Counted from the stretch's first letter, positions 29,945 through 40,091 are shown. The stretch: 64,000 nt of DNA from Tritrichomonas musculus (GCA_039105265.1 JAPFFF010000038.1:1178001-1242000); one strand, 5' to 3'. Program-made: numbers and translations. The notes: generated by a model not told the origin, from the sequence alone.

Positions 29945-30586
29945 TTAATACGTCATTTTCAAACTAATTCCATATTTAACAAATTCACTATAAATGTTAT
30001 TGTAATCATATTTAAGCTCACTAGTTTTGCCATCTTTAGTAACCAATATTTTTGAAACATAAATGATTTTGTTTGTTTTAGCCGTACATCCAGAACATCC
30101 GATGTCTTCATTAAGTACTAAATCAACTTTTTCACAATCAGTTAATAACTTTATCATGTTCATTAATAACTTACTTTCACAAACAACGTAAGCATTTATT
30201 TTTAATGGATTTGATTCATACATTTCAACTAACATTTGTAAAAATTGGTTTTTCTTTTCTAAATCCTCAATTTCATTTCCTAGATCTGCTATACCTCTGT
30301 CTCGAGTTAATGGGAAATTGCTGTTTGTTGGAGGTTGAGATTGATAGTTCAAATCCTCCGTCGTCGGAATATATAAAGTTTGACCAACCGGTGGAATATC
30401 CGAAGGTTGGTTCGCTTGAGTAAAATTTACGTTTGGATTTAATGGTGGAACATTAGGATATAACGGAACTGTTTGAGGTCGTGACTTAGTTGATGGTTTT
30501 ATGTTAATGTTAACATTTGTGTTTTGTTCTTGCTTAATAGTGTTATCGGTTTCACTACTTAATATTCTTGCTTGCTTTAATGTCAT
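29945..30586 (-). CDS. Polinton protein with proline-rich N-terminus, 213 aa
   Basis: Residues ~30-100 are Pro/Asn/Gln-rich and disordered (VPLYPNVPPLNPNVNF). A short coiled coil follows (LGNEIEDLEKKNQFLQMLVE), then a compact C-terminal domain with CSGC (~169) and a final YSEFVKYGISLKMTY strand. Not recognised. It converges on the end of the fibre gene with a 35-base gap, and might be a scaffold or cement protein. Confidence 0.65.
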   Translation of the reverse strand: MTLKQARILSSETDNTIKQEQNTNVNINIKPSTKSRPQTVPLYPNVPPLNPNVNFTQANQPSDIPPVGQTLYIPTTEDLNYQSQPPTNSNFPLTRDRGIADLGNEIEDLEKKNQFLQMLVEMYESNPLKINAYVVCESKLLMNMIKLLTDCEKVDLVLNEDIGCSGCTAKTNKIIYVSKILVTKDGKTSELKYDYNNIYSEFVKYGISLKMTY

Positions 30587-30637
30587 ATTTAGTTTTAAAT
30601 AAAAATATTAAATCATAATTTTTAATTAAATTTAAAT

Positions 30638-30865
30638 ATGGCTTTTGGTAGTTGGTTTAAAAAGTTAGCGGGGAAAGTTAAAGAAGCAGCTAAAGATTTT
30701 GCTGATGGATTTAAATTTGGATGGAATAAAACAAAATCAATAATGGAAAAGTTACCTGTTGTTGGTAATGTTGCAAAAATATTACCTAAATTTGATAATT
30801 CAAATAATCCAGCAATTAAATATTTCGGTAGTGACGGCTATTATGTTAAAGATAAAGGTTCTTAA
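30638..30865 (+). CDS. pVI-like amphipathic protein, copy 2
   Basis: 75 residues: MAFGSWFKKLAGKVKEAAKD, a lysine-rich amphipathic helix, then KLPVVGNVAKILPKF and a short polar tail. The first eight residues equal those of the protein at 22737-23057, while the rest differs, so the two are diverged paralogues or share a selected N-terminal peptide. It is divergent from the proline-rich gene and overlaps the next minus-strand gene by 20 bases. Confidence 0.6.
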   Translation: MAFGSWFKKLAGKVKEAAKDFADGFKFGWNKTKSIMEKLPVVGNVAKILPKFDNSNNPAIKYFGSDGYYVKDKGS

Positions 30866-31076
30866 CGGCTCTATTTAATAATTGTCTTACTTTCATGCAT
30901 TGATCATATTTATTTTGAATTCTTCGACGACTAAGTTTTCCTTTCTCCGTTGTTGGTTCGGGTTGACTTAATACTTTTCTATAATATTGAAGACGTGAAT
31001 TTATGAGTTTCAACGTTGGAGTAGCAAATGTTTTTCTTTCATGACGTTGTTTAAGGGGTGGTAAGGCTTGAGACAT
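30846..31076 (-). CDS. Small basic Polinton protein, 76 aa
   Basis: 76 residues with about 19 Lys/Arg and few acids: RHERKTFATPTLKLINSRLQ, then GKLSRRRIQNKYDQCMKVRQ. No zinc motif. The charge suggests binding to nucleic acid, perhaps as a core or packaging protein like adenovirus VII or X, but this is inference from composition only. Its 3' end overlaps the pVI-like gene. Confidence 0.55.
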   Translation of the reverse strand: MSQALPPLKQRHERKTFATPTLKLINSRLQYYRKVLSQPEPTTEKGKLSRRRIQNKYDQCMKVRQLLNRAVKNLYL

Positions 31077-31180
31077 ATTTTTATTATGTGATAAAAAATT
31101 AAAAAATTAAAAATAAACTAAATAATTATTTTTGCATTCATGAAATCATCAAATATCTTTAATTTAATTTAATTTAAATC

Positions 31181-32788
31181 ATGACCGAAACATTATTTAA
31201 TAACACAGATGGAATAATTTCATATGTTACAAGTAAGATAGAAAAGTATGAACCGAATAAATTTGAGGAACAAGTGAAATATTATATAAATCATTATTGT
31301 GAAAAATATTTGAAAGTGAAAATTCCAGCTCAACATATAAATAATTTCTATATAATTCATTACTTAACCATTCGTGATATAGTAAAGGATGAAGAACGTA
31401 GACGTGAAGTAGAAATGGAACGTGAACGAATGGCAGATTATGAAGAAGCAGTGAGAATAGCAAGAGAGGATTTAATGAGTAAAGTTCATAAGAACAAAAA
31501 TAAATTATCATTTAATCAAGTGAAAAGATTAAACTCATTTAAACCATTACTAGATGAAGATATTAGACACATATATGATGAGTATGAAAGAGAATGGGAA
31601 GAAGTACATAAGAATGAAGAGCCGAAAGTCAGAAAAGAAACGTTTGGCGATAAATTAGATAAATTTGTTGTTGAACACATGAATGATGATTTATTAACAT
31701 ATGACAATTTTGTTAAAGTCACAAGTGGATGGAATAGAGGAAGAAGATCAATTAATAATTGGTATGAAGATTATAAACGAAAATATTTTCAACAACCAGG
31801 GACGACTATAAAATATGATAAAATTCCATTTACGGGATTATTTGGATATAAAAGTAAAGATAAAATCAATGCTTTAAAACTAATTAACCCGGAACTGAAA
31901 GAAGAAAAGGGAAAAATTCCTTCATCATTTCCTTTAAAACAAAATATAAAACATTATCAATTGCATAAAGTTGCAGAAAAGAACACATGGATGATTGATT
32001 TAATGTTTTGTGGAAAATTGGGTTATTTGGTAGCAATAAATGTGAATACTAAATACTTATTTGTTGAATTATTAAATGATGTAGTGGGAGAAAATGAATT
32101 TTCAAAAGGAACTATTAAATCAACTGTTTCATATTTGAGAGCATTAAATAGAATGATTGAGAAAGGCGCTAATGTAAAACATTTAACAGGTGATGGTGAA
32201 GGAAGTTTTGATTCAAAGTTGGCGCGGGAATCATTTTATAATTCACTAGGAATTGATTTTAAACCAGTAACTAGACAAGTAATGGGTAACTATCCCGATT
32301 TCATGAAGAAAGAACAGGAAGAGGTAAAAAATGATCCTTTGCATTCAAGTTTAGGAATTATTGATAGAGTAATTAGAACCATTAGAGATATGGCGTATAA
32401 TATGAAAATTGGTGTAATAACTCCTGAAGTAATGAATGAAATAGTTAATCAATACAATAATGCACCACATCGAGGATTGAGTAAATGGGCAGGATTTAGT
32501 GTAACACCAAAGATGGTAAATGATGATCCAGAACTTGAAAATTATATTGTGAGGAGAATATTACAAGCTAACTGGGAAATTAAAAATAAAGCAAGTTTTA
32601 ATATTAATAATGGCGTAAATGTTAAAGTTTATAATGAAAAAGATCCAATGATGAAAAGAAGATCAATAATTCAACCAGGAGAGTTTAAAGTTATTGGTAA
32701 AGAAAATGGATTATTTAAAGTAGAAGGAAAACTTAATGGTAAAAATAGAATTCAATTATTACCAAGATATTTATTAGATCCTATTTAA
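31181..32788 (+). CDS. Retroviral-type integrase (rve) of the Polinton
   Basis: 535 residues. An N-terminal helical region of ~220 residues is followed by an RNase-H-fold integrase core: NTWMIDLMFCGKLGYLVAI (first aspartate ~271), HLTGDGEGSF (second aspartate ~335) and a helix LGIIDRVIRTIRDMAYN in the third acidic position (~390), then YNNAPHRGL as in rve cores. The C-terminus (NVKVYNEKDPMMKRRSIIQP...) resembles the small SH3/chromo-like tail of Maverick integrases. It inserts the element, making the 5-bp duplication. It converges with the polymerase gene and overlaps it by eight bases. Confidence 0.88.
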   Translation: MTETLFNNTDGIISYVTSKIEKYEPNKFEEQVKYYINHYCEKYLKVKIPAQHINNFYIIHYLTIRDIVKDEERRREVEMERERMADYEEAVRIAREDLMSKVHKNKNKLSFNQVKRLNSFKPLLDEDIRHIYDEYEREWEEVHKNEEPKVRKETFGDKLDKFVVEHMNDDLLTYDNFVKVTSGWNRGRRSINNWYEDYKRKYFQQPGTTIKYDKIPFTGLFGYKSKDKINALKLINPELKEEKGKIPSSFPLKQNIKHYQLHKVAEKNTWMIDLMFCGKLGYLVAINVNTKYLFVELLNDVVGENEFSKGTIKSTVSYLRALNRMIEKGANVKHLTGDGEGSFDSKLARESFYNSLGIDFKPVTRQVMGNYPDFMKKEQEEVKNDPLHSSLGIIDRVIRTIRDMAYNMKIGVITPEVMNEIVNQYNNAPHRGLSKWAGFSVTPKMVNDDPELENYIVRRILQANWEIKNKASFNINNGVNVKVYNEKDPMMKRRSIIQPGEFKVIGKENGLFKVEGKLNGKNRIQLLPRYLLDPI

Positions 32789-35700
32789 AATAATCTTCAT
32801 GTTTACCTTCTTCATAAGTTGTTTTTATTTTACGTTCAAATTTCTTTAAAGTTGATACTGTCATGTTTTTGTTCATTGAAAAGCATGGTTGTCCTTTCGT
32901 TAAATCAAACGTTTGTGTGTTTCCATTAAATAAGGATTCATATAACTTCATGGGATCATTACCAAATTCTTTGTAAGCATATTTAATAGAATTTTGTGTC
33001 AAACCTTTACCTCTAATCATATAATCAATTTCTCCGGTGGAATCTTGTAATTTATCTATATACATTTTCTTCATTAGAAAATATGACTCAATAGATTTTG
33101 GCATTTCATCATGTCCATTAATGGTTGGAAAGTCACTGTGAAATTGTCCTAAATTAGTTCCGATTAATTCACGATTATATTTTTCTTTAAAACCATTAAC
33201 AAGTCGTGGTAAATCATCAACTTCAATGTGCATTGAATCAGTATCTTGGTAATAAATGTGGCATCCCAAATCATAAGCTAAACACATTACTTCGTTCATA
33301 ATTCGTTTTGACATAGAAAGAACTTGAATACCAAGAAGTGAAAAGTTAAAATGGTTTTCAATTTGTTTAATAACTTTTACAGCGTGAATTGGTGTCTTTC
33401 TACTCTCAATTAATGTGTCCTCAATAATTTTATTATAGTTTTTGATCCAATATTTCTCAAAATCGTCATCATTCATATATTTAATATCTTTATCAACTGG
33501 TTTTTCAATAGTTTTACCATAGCATGAATTCATAATTAATTTATATAATTGTTGTAATGGGTTATGTTGCTTCTTATATTCAAGTCTTTTATTAAATATT
33601 TTCTTAATTTCTTTTTGTATTGTATAATCACGTTTGCCTGCCCAATAATAACCACGGATGAATTCAAACTCTATTTTTTGAAATTCAATAAGGTCTTCTA
33701 ATGATATATTATCAACAATTATATTTAATGTTTCACCTTCTTTTAAGTTATCATCATTAAGATTTAATCCATTTACTTTACGAACAATGAGTGGGAATGG
33801 ATAATGTTTATTAACTTTAGTAATTTTGATTTCGACAATGTAAGCACCTTGTTTTGAAAGGAATTCAAGGTTTAATTGTTCAGGTTTGATAACTTCAGGT
33901 CTACCTTCAACGGTATATAAACGTGCCATTGCTGAAGGATATAATGAAACAGCGTCGAAATCACAAAGTAGCTTTAATATATGCCATTTTTTATTGTAAG
34001 CAGTCATGCAACGTCCTCCATAAACAGCTTTTGAGCAAAACTTACGAACATGACCACCTAATTTATAAAGGTTTTTATTGGGATAATAAACACGTTGATT
34101 AAATACTTCATTAGCGAGAGAAGAAATGGAAATGAAATTAAAAGGGTCGATACTGAAATCTTTAATAAATCCATTTCTGAATTCATTAAATCCAAGTCTA
34201 AGGATGTTTACATCTTGTTTACAATAAAATTCAGCATATGACCACATGTCGAAATGGTTTTCATCAATTCTACATTTAGGGATTTTATCAATGTTTGATT
34301 TAAATAATTCATAATCATCTGTTGTCCATTTTTGATCTTCATTTAAGCCTGCATCATTAATTACTCCTTTGTTGGTATTTAATCTTTCAAGTGTGTAATA
34401 TTTGTATGGGAAAATTTCTTTTTGAACATTAATGCCCAAATTAAACATAGAAGGTAATTGTGAAAGTTTACAATTCAACATTGGCAATGAATCTTTAAAG
34501 AAAATCTTTTTATCGTTATATTCAACATTTGCTTTCATTAATTTTGTTCCTTTAATTATAGTATTTTTGATATTAACTAATGATGCAAACATTCGAAAAT
34601 CATATGCTAAATTGTGGAAATAAACAACTGCATGATCAGGTAAGAAATCAAGAAATTGTTTATTACATGTTTCACCTTTAAAGCATTCATTAATTTTTCC
34701 ATTTTGTGATTGAAGAACACACATAAATGGTTTATGAATATTACCTGAAACGTCGGCTTCAAAATCAGCGTACCAATAAGTAGGGTCTGTTTTGTTTTCG
34801 CTTTCTTTAACAATTTTTGGAGCTATTAATTTTGTGCAATATTCTGGGTCATACTCTAAATTAATATTTGTTAAATCTTTATCAAATTCATGATAGAAAA
34901 CTGTTTTTAATATTCGATATTGTCCATAAGTGATTGGATTAAAATATCCTTGCTTCATTAATTCACGGACTAAATTTGATGATGAAATATAATATCTGGT
35001 TTTCCTCCAATGGTCACTATTATATTCTTTATCGAATTTATCATCATCAAGATTTTTATGAAGATTTTTGATGTAATAAGTACTAAATGGTGTTTTCTCT
35101 TCTATGAAATAATGGTCTTCAAAAACGTTAAATGTATGGGTTCGTTGAGGTTCAGCATCTTTGACTCCCAAATATGATTTACGGACTTTGTTTTTGCATT
35201 GTTGAACCGTTGTCTTTTTATTTTTTCTATCGCTGCTGTCATCAATATATGATAACTTAATATGTATCTTAAACTCTTGACATATTTTTTCAATTGAACC
35301 TTGTGATAAATACCTATTATTAATTCTTAATCGTATTTGATTTAAAATATCATCTGAATAATAACCTGTTTGTTTGAGAGCATAAACGAAGCAGCAATCA
35401 TCCAATTCTTCACGTTGTTTAGTTGATTTTGTAATTTTTGCTGGAATTTCAATGGTTTCATATTCTAAATCACCAGTTAAATTATCATAATAACTTCGAG
35501 TGAATTCTTTTGCTTCTTCAAGAACATTTACTTTTTCATCCACTAATGAATCAAATATTTGAAGACGTTTTAAATACTCAATAACTTTTTTAGGTACTTT
35601 ATCATTAGCTATATAGTTAAAGAATGAACCACCGACGTCTTTACGGACCCTATCTTTATGTAAATATTTTGAAAATCTTAATGATGAAAATAATGACCAA

Positions 35701-36584
35701 TCAGGTAATTCAGCATTGTCACCACTATTGAATCCCGTAAATTCTGCCGGTATTTCGTCAAGGTCGAATATAAAATGTTCTTCAGTGAAATTTTCCATTA
35801 ATTTATTATAAACTTCAGGTGTTAATGGTTTAGAATGCCATTGACCTTTAACTTTAAATTCTATTTTGTATTTATCCATTGGTAATGGGTCGATGTATTC
35901 CTGAAAGAAATTTTTAAGTAATGGAAACATTAATTTTTTTCCTTTATTGTTTAAAAGTTCAAAATTAATTTCCCAATTAGTAGGTGTTTTATATAATGAT
36001 TTCATCATATCATCCACTAATGTTTTTTGTTCATCATCTAATTTTTGCCATTCTTTAAATGATTTAATATTACGTAAATTAATATCTTTTGGTTTTTCTT
36101 CAGGGAAAAATTCCTCATCATTTAATGCATCAGCTGGTGGTGAATTATATAATAAATCACTTCTCCAAAATTCACGAATATCTTTGGAATGCTTCATTAA
36201 TTCATCAAGAAATGAAGAATCTTTTTTATGTAAATCACGGTTGAATTTTTCATGTAAACGTTGACGGTTGAAATCATCAAGTGAATCTTGAATTTTGTAT
36301 TTATTTAAATTTTTGAATAAATAATCATCTGAATCTATGTAACGTTTAAGTGGTTTCGGTGATGGAATATTTAAACCTTTCACGAACCAATACATGGAAT
36401 TATAATTATTTTCTCCATCATATCCTTTATTTAAAATATCTGAAACTAACATTTCAATTAAATTTTCACGTAAATCATTTTCATTATCAAATTCATTTTT
36501 CCAATCATTAATTGTTAAATTTTCATTATATAATAAATTTGATAACTCAATTAATTTATTTGTTGGCGTATTGTCTAATGACAT
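32781..36584 (-). CDS. Protein-primed DNA polymerase B
   Basis: 1267 residues, typical length for Polinton pPolB. Exonuclease motifs: YADFEAD (~605), FHNLAYDFRMF and YCKQDVNIL. Polymerase motif A is CDFDAVSLYPSAM (~875), motif B is KLIMNSCYGKT (~1013), motif C is YYQDTDSM (~1113), and KKMYIDKL follows. The TPR-type spacer expected between A and B in protein-primed enzymes is present as a long insertion. The N-terminal ~580 residues hold a Cys-rich piece (DDCCFVYALKQTGYYSDDI) and might include the terminal-protein region. It should replicate the linear element from protein-capped ends. Confidence 0.92.
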   Translation of the reverse strand: MSLDNTPTNKLIELSNLLYNENLTINDWKNEFDNENDLRENLIEMLVSDILNKGYDGENNYNSMYWFVKGLNIPSPKPLKRYIDSDDYLFKNLNKYKIQDSLDDFNRQRLHEKFNRDLHKKDSSFLDELMKHSKDIREFWRSDLLYNSPPADALNDEEFFPEEKPKDINLRNIKSFKEWQKLDDEQKTLVDDMMKSLYKTPTNWEINFELLNNKGKKLMFPLLKNFFQEYIDPLPMDKYKIEFKVKGQWHSKPLTPEVYNKLMENFTEEHFIFDLDEIPAEFTGFNSGDNAELPDWSLFSSLRFSKYLHKDRVRKDVGGSFFNYIANDKVPKKVIEYLKRLQIFDSLVDEKVNVLEEAKEFTRSYYDNLTGDLEYETIEIPAKITKSTKQREELDDCCFVYALKQTGYYSDDILNQIRLRINNRYLSQGSIEKICQEFKIHIKLSYIDDSSDRKNKKTTVQQCKNKVRKSYLGVKDAEPQRTHTFNVFEDHYFIEEKTPFSTYYIKNLHKNLDDDKFDKEYNSDHWRKTRYYISSSNLVRELMKQGYFNPITYGQYRILKTVFYHEFDKDLTNINLEYDPEYCTKLIAPKIVKESENKTDPTYWYADFEADVSGNIHKPFMCVLQSQNGKINECFKGETCNKQFLDFLPDHAVVYFHNLAYDFRMFASLVNIKNTIIKGTKLMKANVEYNDKKIFFKDSLPMLNCKLSQLPSMFNLGINVQKEIFPYKYYTLERLNTNKGVINDAGLNEDQKWTTDDYELFKSNIDKIPKCRIDENHFDMWSYAEFYCKQDVNILRLGFNEFRNGFIKDFSIDPFNFISISSLANEVFNQRVYYPNKNLYKLGGHVRKFCSKAVYGGRCMTAYNKKWHILKLLCDFDAVSLYPSAMARLYTVEGRPEVIKPEQLNLEFLSKQGAYIVEIKITKVNKHYPFPLIVRKVNGLNLNDDNLKEGETLNIIVDNISLEDLIEFQKIEFEFIRGYYWAGKRDYTIQKEIKKIFNKRLEYKKQHNPLQQLYKLIMNSCYGKTIEKPVDKDIKYMNDDDFEKYWIKNYNKIIEDTLIESRKTPIHAVKVIKQIENHFNFSLLGIQVLSMSKRIMNEVMCLAYDLGCHIYYQDTDSMHIEVDDLPRLVNGFKEKYNRELIGTNLGQFHSDFPTINGHDEMPKSIESYFLMKKMYIDKLQDSTGEIDYMIRGKGLTQNSIKYAYKEFGNDPMKLYESLFNGNTQTFDLTKGQPCFSMNKNMTVSTLKKFERKIKTTYEEGKHEDYFK

Positions 36585-36664
36585 ATTTTTATATTAGATA
36601 AAAAATTAAAAAATAAAAAATTAATTAGATTTATTTTTGAGACATGTGATATAAAAATAATTAT
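36585..36664 (-). promoter_or_regulatory. Shared upstream module of the polymerase gene
   Basis: On the minus strand TTTTTATATCACATGTCTC followed by AAAAATAAATCT (36627-36660), then an A/T leader TATTAGATAAAAAATTAAA-type (36586-36610) that is nearly the same before the gene at 37147. Confidence 0.55.
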
Positions 36665-37147
36665 TTAATTAAAATTTAATTTTAATAATTTCATTATTTC
36701 ATAATCGTCAATATTTAAAAATCTTTCAACCGTTTCGGGTATATTTTCATCATTAAATAGAAACATAAATTTCTTTTCCATATCGAATTCATGAAGTGTG
36801 CAATGCATGAAATCCCAAATATTACAATGATGGAATAATTTATTCGGTTCGTTGTCGTAAGCATAAAGAAAATGATAAATTCCGCAAATGAAAGTTAAAA
36901 CACCGTTAAATGTACAAACTTCGTTACACTTTTCATTATTTAAAATTCTTTTGGTCAATAATGTATTTTCATTTTGTCGCTTCTCTTTATCATTCATATC
37001 AGGATTTACGTATTCATAATATAAATCTGTTATTTCATCAGTACGCTTTACAATTTGTTTTAACATTTTACGATTTATTGTTTTATAATATTTATTAATT
37101 TGTTTATATAATTTATTCATTTTGTCATCAACAATTGATTTAGTCAT
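36665..37147 (-). CDS. Polinton protein, 160 aa, unknown
   Basis: Not recognised. Helical; a basic N-terminus (YKQINKYYKTINRKMLKQIV) is followed by an acidic middle and a His/Cys-bearing segment (HHCNIWDFMHCTLHEFDM). It has its own copy of the shared upstream module and lies directly upstream of the polymerase gene in the same orientation, so it may be expressed with the replication genes. Confidence 0.6.
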   Translation of the reverse strand: MTKSIVDDKMNKLYKQINKYYKTINRKMLKQIVKRTDEITDLYYEYVNPDMNDKEKRQNENTLLTKRILNNEKCNEVCTFNGVLTFICGIYHFLYAYDNEPNKLFHHCNIWDFMHCTLHEFDMEKKFMFLFNDENIPETVERFLNIDDYEIMKLLKLNFN

Positions 37148-37355
37148 ATTTTTATATTAGATAAAAAATTAAATTAAAATAAAATTAGATTTATTTTTTT
37201 GAGACATGTGATATAAAAATAAATGATAAAATAATTTTATAATTTGTGGTGAAAAGAATGAAAAAAAAAAAAAAAAAGAAAAAAGATAAACAGAATTTAA
37301 AATAATAGTTTAAGAAAAAACAAGCAGAAAGAAATCAATATTATGTAATTAGAAA
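37148..37355 (-). promoter_or_regulatory. Upstream module of the 160-aa gene and A-rich spacer
   Basis: 37187-37230 is the inverse of 19720-19773 with one or two changes. An A-rich run lies at 37260-37285. Confidence 0.55.
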
Positions 37356-37844
37356 TTAAATTTTGAGCATTTTTAAACATTGACATAAGGAATTCATCTC
37401 TTCTTCTTCGTTTAAATCTTCTTCGTCAGAGTTAGATAATTCAGAATTATCTAATGAAAAATTAGAGAATGACATTTGTGGTTCTGGATCATTATTTCTC
37501 CTAGCATTTTCAAATTCATACTCAATAATCTTGACTTTTCTTCTTTTTGTGGCATAATCTTCAGCAAACCTGAACCAAATAGTAATATAATTATTGTCCA
37601 TATATTTCGGATTCTTTTCAATAAACATTATTAGAACTTTCTGTCTATCCTTAACTGTTTTAATCGTTTTAGGAAATTCTGCTATTATGGTAAACAAATC
37701 TAACTCATATTTCTTCAAGTCATAGATAATTCTCCTAGTATAACTCTGATAAATTGCTTTTGGCGGCGTGAATTGCCTCATATCTTCTTCGGTCATGTTA
37801 AGTCTTCTAATTACATTATTGATCAAATTTCTACCTGCGCTCAT
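37356..37844 (-). CDS. Polinton right-arm protein, Mad3/BUB1-like texture
   Basis: 162 residues. The middle part (KVLIMFIEKNPKYMDNNYIT then IWFRFAEDYATKRRKVKIIE) recalls the TPR-like Mad3/BUB1 homology region (N-D-x-R-Y-x-x-I-W-x-x-Y-A pattern followed by helices), and the C-terminus is acidic (SNSDEEDLNEEEEM). The likeness is short and judged by eye, so the family is a guess. It is the last gene before the right subterminal repeats, where cargo genes are often carried. Confidence 0.5.
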   Translation of the reverse strand: MSAGRNLINNVIRRLNMTEEDMRQFTPPKAIYQSYTRRIIYDLKKYELDLFTIIAEFPKTIKTVKDRQKVLIMFIEKNPKYMDNNYITIWFRFAEDYATKRRKVKIIEYEFENARRNNDPEPQMSFSNFSLDNSELSNSDEEDLNEEEEMNSLCQCLKMLKI

Positions 37845-37919
37845 TTTCTTTTTTGAAGTTAAAAATTTTTCATATCATATTTCACATTTTGAAACGGATA
37901 TGCTAAATCATTAATTGAA

Positions 37920-38240
37920 TTAAAAAACGGATATGTTAAGTGAATAAATAATTTGAGAAGTATTCAAATTTGCAGACATTGCCGAAATAACGTATTTAAT
38001 TATTTTTGGAGAACATTTATTTATAAAATTTTTTGACTTAAATTTTATGAAAAAATTTTATGAAAATATTAACCGTAAAATAAGATTCAAATTTGCAGAG
38101 ATTTAATTCAAATTTGCAGACATTGCAGCGATTTAATTCAAATTTGCAGACATTGCAGATAACGTATAATTATTTGAGAGGTATTCAAATTTGCAGACAT
38201 TGCAGCGATTTAATTCAAATTTGCAGACATTGCAAATAAC
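37920..38240. repeat. Right subterminal repeats of the Polinton
   Basis: Six copies of TTCAAATTTGCAGACATTGC or close variants, often followed by AGCGATTTAA or by a TAACGTA word. The left end instead carries AACCGTCCGCAGATTC. Both share the core GCAGA. No gene. Confidence 0.8.
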
Positions 38241-38453
38241 GTAAATTTAATCATTTACGTATAAAATTTATGATTTCAATATTTGACTTTTGAGATTTGA
38301 GGATAAAATTTATGAAAATCATTTATGAAGGGGTGATGAATCAGTGGTGTTGAAAATTGAATAATATGTTCGTGTTTAAAGTTATGATTTTAAATTCTTG
38401 AGTTACTGGGGTTTTAGACCGAAGGTCTAAAATCACAGTAAATACATACGACG
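38241..38453 (-). repeat. Polinton right terminal inverted repeat
   Basis: Inverse of 19224-19436, including the TTTTAGACC-TTC-GGTCTAAAA hairpin at ~38413-38433; two differences by eye. Confidence 0.95.
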
Positions 38454-38458
38454 ACATT
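38454..38458. repeat. Target-site duplication, right
   Basis: ACATT, equal to 19219-19223. Confidence 0.75.
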
Positions 38459-38685
38459 TTATAATTATTTAGCATGCACTATATTAAATATCAATAAACA
38501 ACTCATTGCAACATATATTTTATTATTTGCTTTCCGAAATAATAAATACAACTGATAAAAAATTTGAATTTTCATATCACATTTCAAAAAAAATACGATC
38601 ATGTTTTGAATTTGTTGCAGCTACTCTAATTATTTTCACTTTTTGGGATAAAAATTTTTTTGGGCGAAATCTTTGATATATATGA

Positions 38686-39649
38686 TTAATAAAGTGTGTC
38701 CTCTACAAGTGTATAATGCTCATCTTTACATAGATGATAAAAGAAAACATCATTAAAGATATCATCAGAGAAAAATGAATAGTTATAAAAACGAATGCTC
38801 CAAAAAGCAACTTTTTCAGAAGTTTGATTCAATAAGTTGTTTATAATGTAGTTTGCAATATCATTGTGATGACATTTAATTGCTTCTTTAAGACAATCTT
38901 CATGAGTTGTGTCTTTTAATTTAAAGGGGCAACTTTCAAGAAGATGGATGAATTCAGCGTTGATTGAATGAATTCCATAAATCCACAAAGACGATTCCAA
39001 TGGGACGTTATTCATTCTCAAATATTGAAAAATTTGAATTGATCCAAAGAAAGCTGCATATTCAATTAATATCGGTTTCTTGTCAATTAAAAAAACGTTT
39101 GTTTCAAAAATTGAAGGCTTTATTAACGTATTTGAAAGTGACAGATTTGTTTGACTGACATATGAAAAAAATTCTTCAACTGAATCTTCACGAATTAACG
39201 TGCAAATATATGATTCGTTTTCACCAATTTTGCTGTTTCTTTCAAAATTCTGATATTCGTGATTATCAATTTTGACCTTCGATTGAATTTCAGGATAGAA
39301 AAAGTTACAAACAGTTGGCTGATTTACAATGCCATTTGCAATCGATTCATCAACTAGTAAAAGGTTGTTTTTAATGAGAAAAAGTAGGATTCTTTTGCGG
39401 TTTCTGAAAATATTGAATATTTCAAAATTTGATAAGGTTTGTTTGATTTTAATAGATAAATGTAAAAGAATTCGCTCTATTTTTATGATGAAATATTTAT
39501 TTTTGTTGGTGGTTGTCTGATATCTTTGAGATCAAATGGAGTATACATATAATTTTTTTTATCAAAATTCGAAAGTTTTCATCATTTTCACCTTCGTCTT
39601 CAACATATTCAAGAATAATTTGGTGAAAACTTTCTTTTGATTGATGCAT
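38686..39649 (-). pseudogene. Broken DUF3447/ankyrin family gene
   Basis: The ATG at 39649-39647 opens MHQSKESFHQIILEYVEDEG and LHLISKISDNHQ, the conserved family start. After a shift near 39500 the diagnostic part continues as SNFEIFNIFRNRKRILLFLI, then GENESYICTLIREDSVEEF, IEYAAFFGSIQIFQYLRM and SLWIYGIHSINAEFIHLLE, ending at 38686. At least one frame change and an internal loss around 39490 break it, and the C-terminal ankyrin repeats are absent. The family in trichomonads joins DUF3447 to ankyrin repeats; function unknown. An upstream GACATGTGATATAAAA (39671-39686) matches the Polinton promoter-like module. Confidence 0.85.
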
Positions 39650-39659
39650 TCCTGGTTTT

Positions 39660-40091
39660 CAATTTATAGTGACATGTGATATAAAATTGTCTTATTACAT
39701 TAACATCTTATGGGATCTTTTGATGAATGCATTGATTATGTTTAAATTTATTAAATTTTTATAAGTATCAACTTTTTATTAATCTAGAAAATAGGTATAA
39801 ATGATTTTAAATAATTTAATATAGATTGTAATAATGTTTTTAATTAATTCAATAACAAAACTTTCAATATATCAATATAATTATTTATCATCATGCTTGC
39901 TTTGATATCTTTTATGCAATAAAAATCATAATTCACTCAAATTTTCTTCATTATTTCTGAAAAATGCTTGTGAGAGAATCTGCACTAAAATAAATAAATC
40001 AAACAAGATATCTACAACAACATCAAAGAAGATAACATGACGAACTAAACCCATTTAATACTAAACACAATTATGTTTTCCCATTGAAATA
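39660..40091. other. AT-rich intergenic DNA
   Basis: Apart from the ACATGTGATATAAAA word at 39671-39686, nothing recognisable. Confidence 0.5.

Larger units (their letters stand above)
19224..38453. mobile_element. Polinton/Maverick element, looks whole
   Basis: 19,230 bp bounded by 213-bp terminal inverted repeats and a 5-bp target duplication. Parts recognised: A32/FtsK-like packaging ATPase, major capsid protein, a fibre-like giant protein, two small proteins resembling adenovirus pVI, retroviral-type integrase, protein-primed DNA polymerase B, and several small genes of unknown role. No adenain-type protease was recognised. All long frames are open and I see no obvious breaks. The TIRs differ at about two of 213 positions, so insertion was recent. 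Confidence 0.95.

Noticed and set aside
31227-31722. Minus-strand frames opposite the integrase
   Set aside because: Leu/Ser/Tyr-rich antisense text fully inside a well supported gene.
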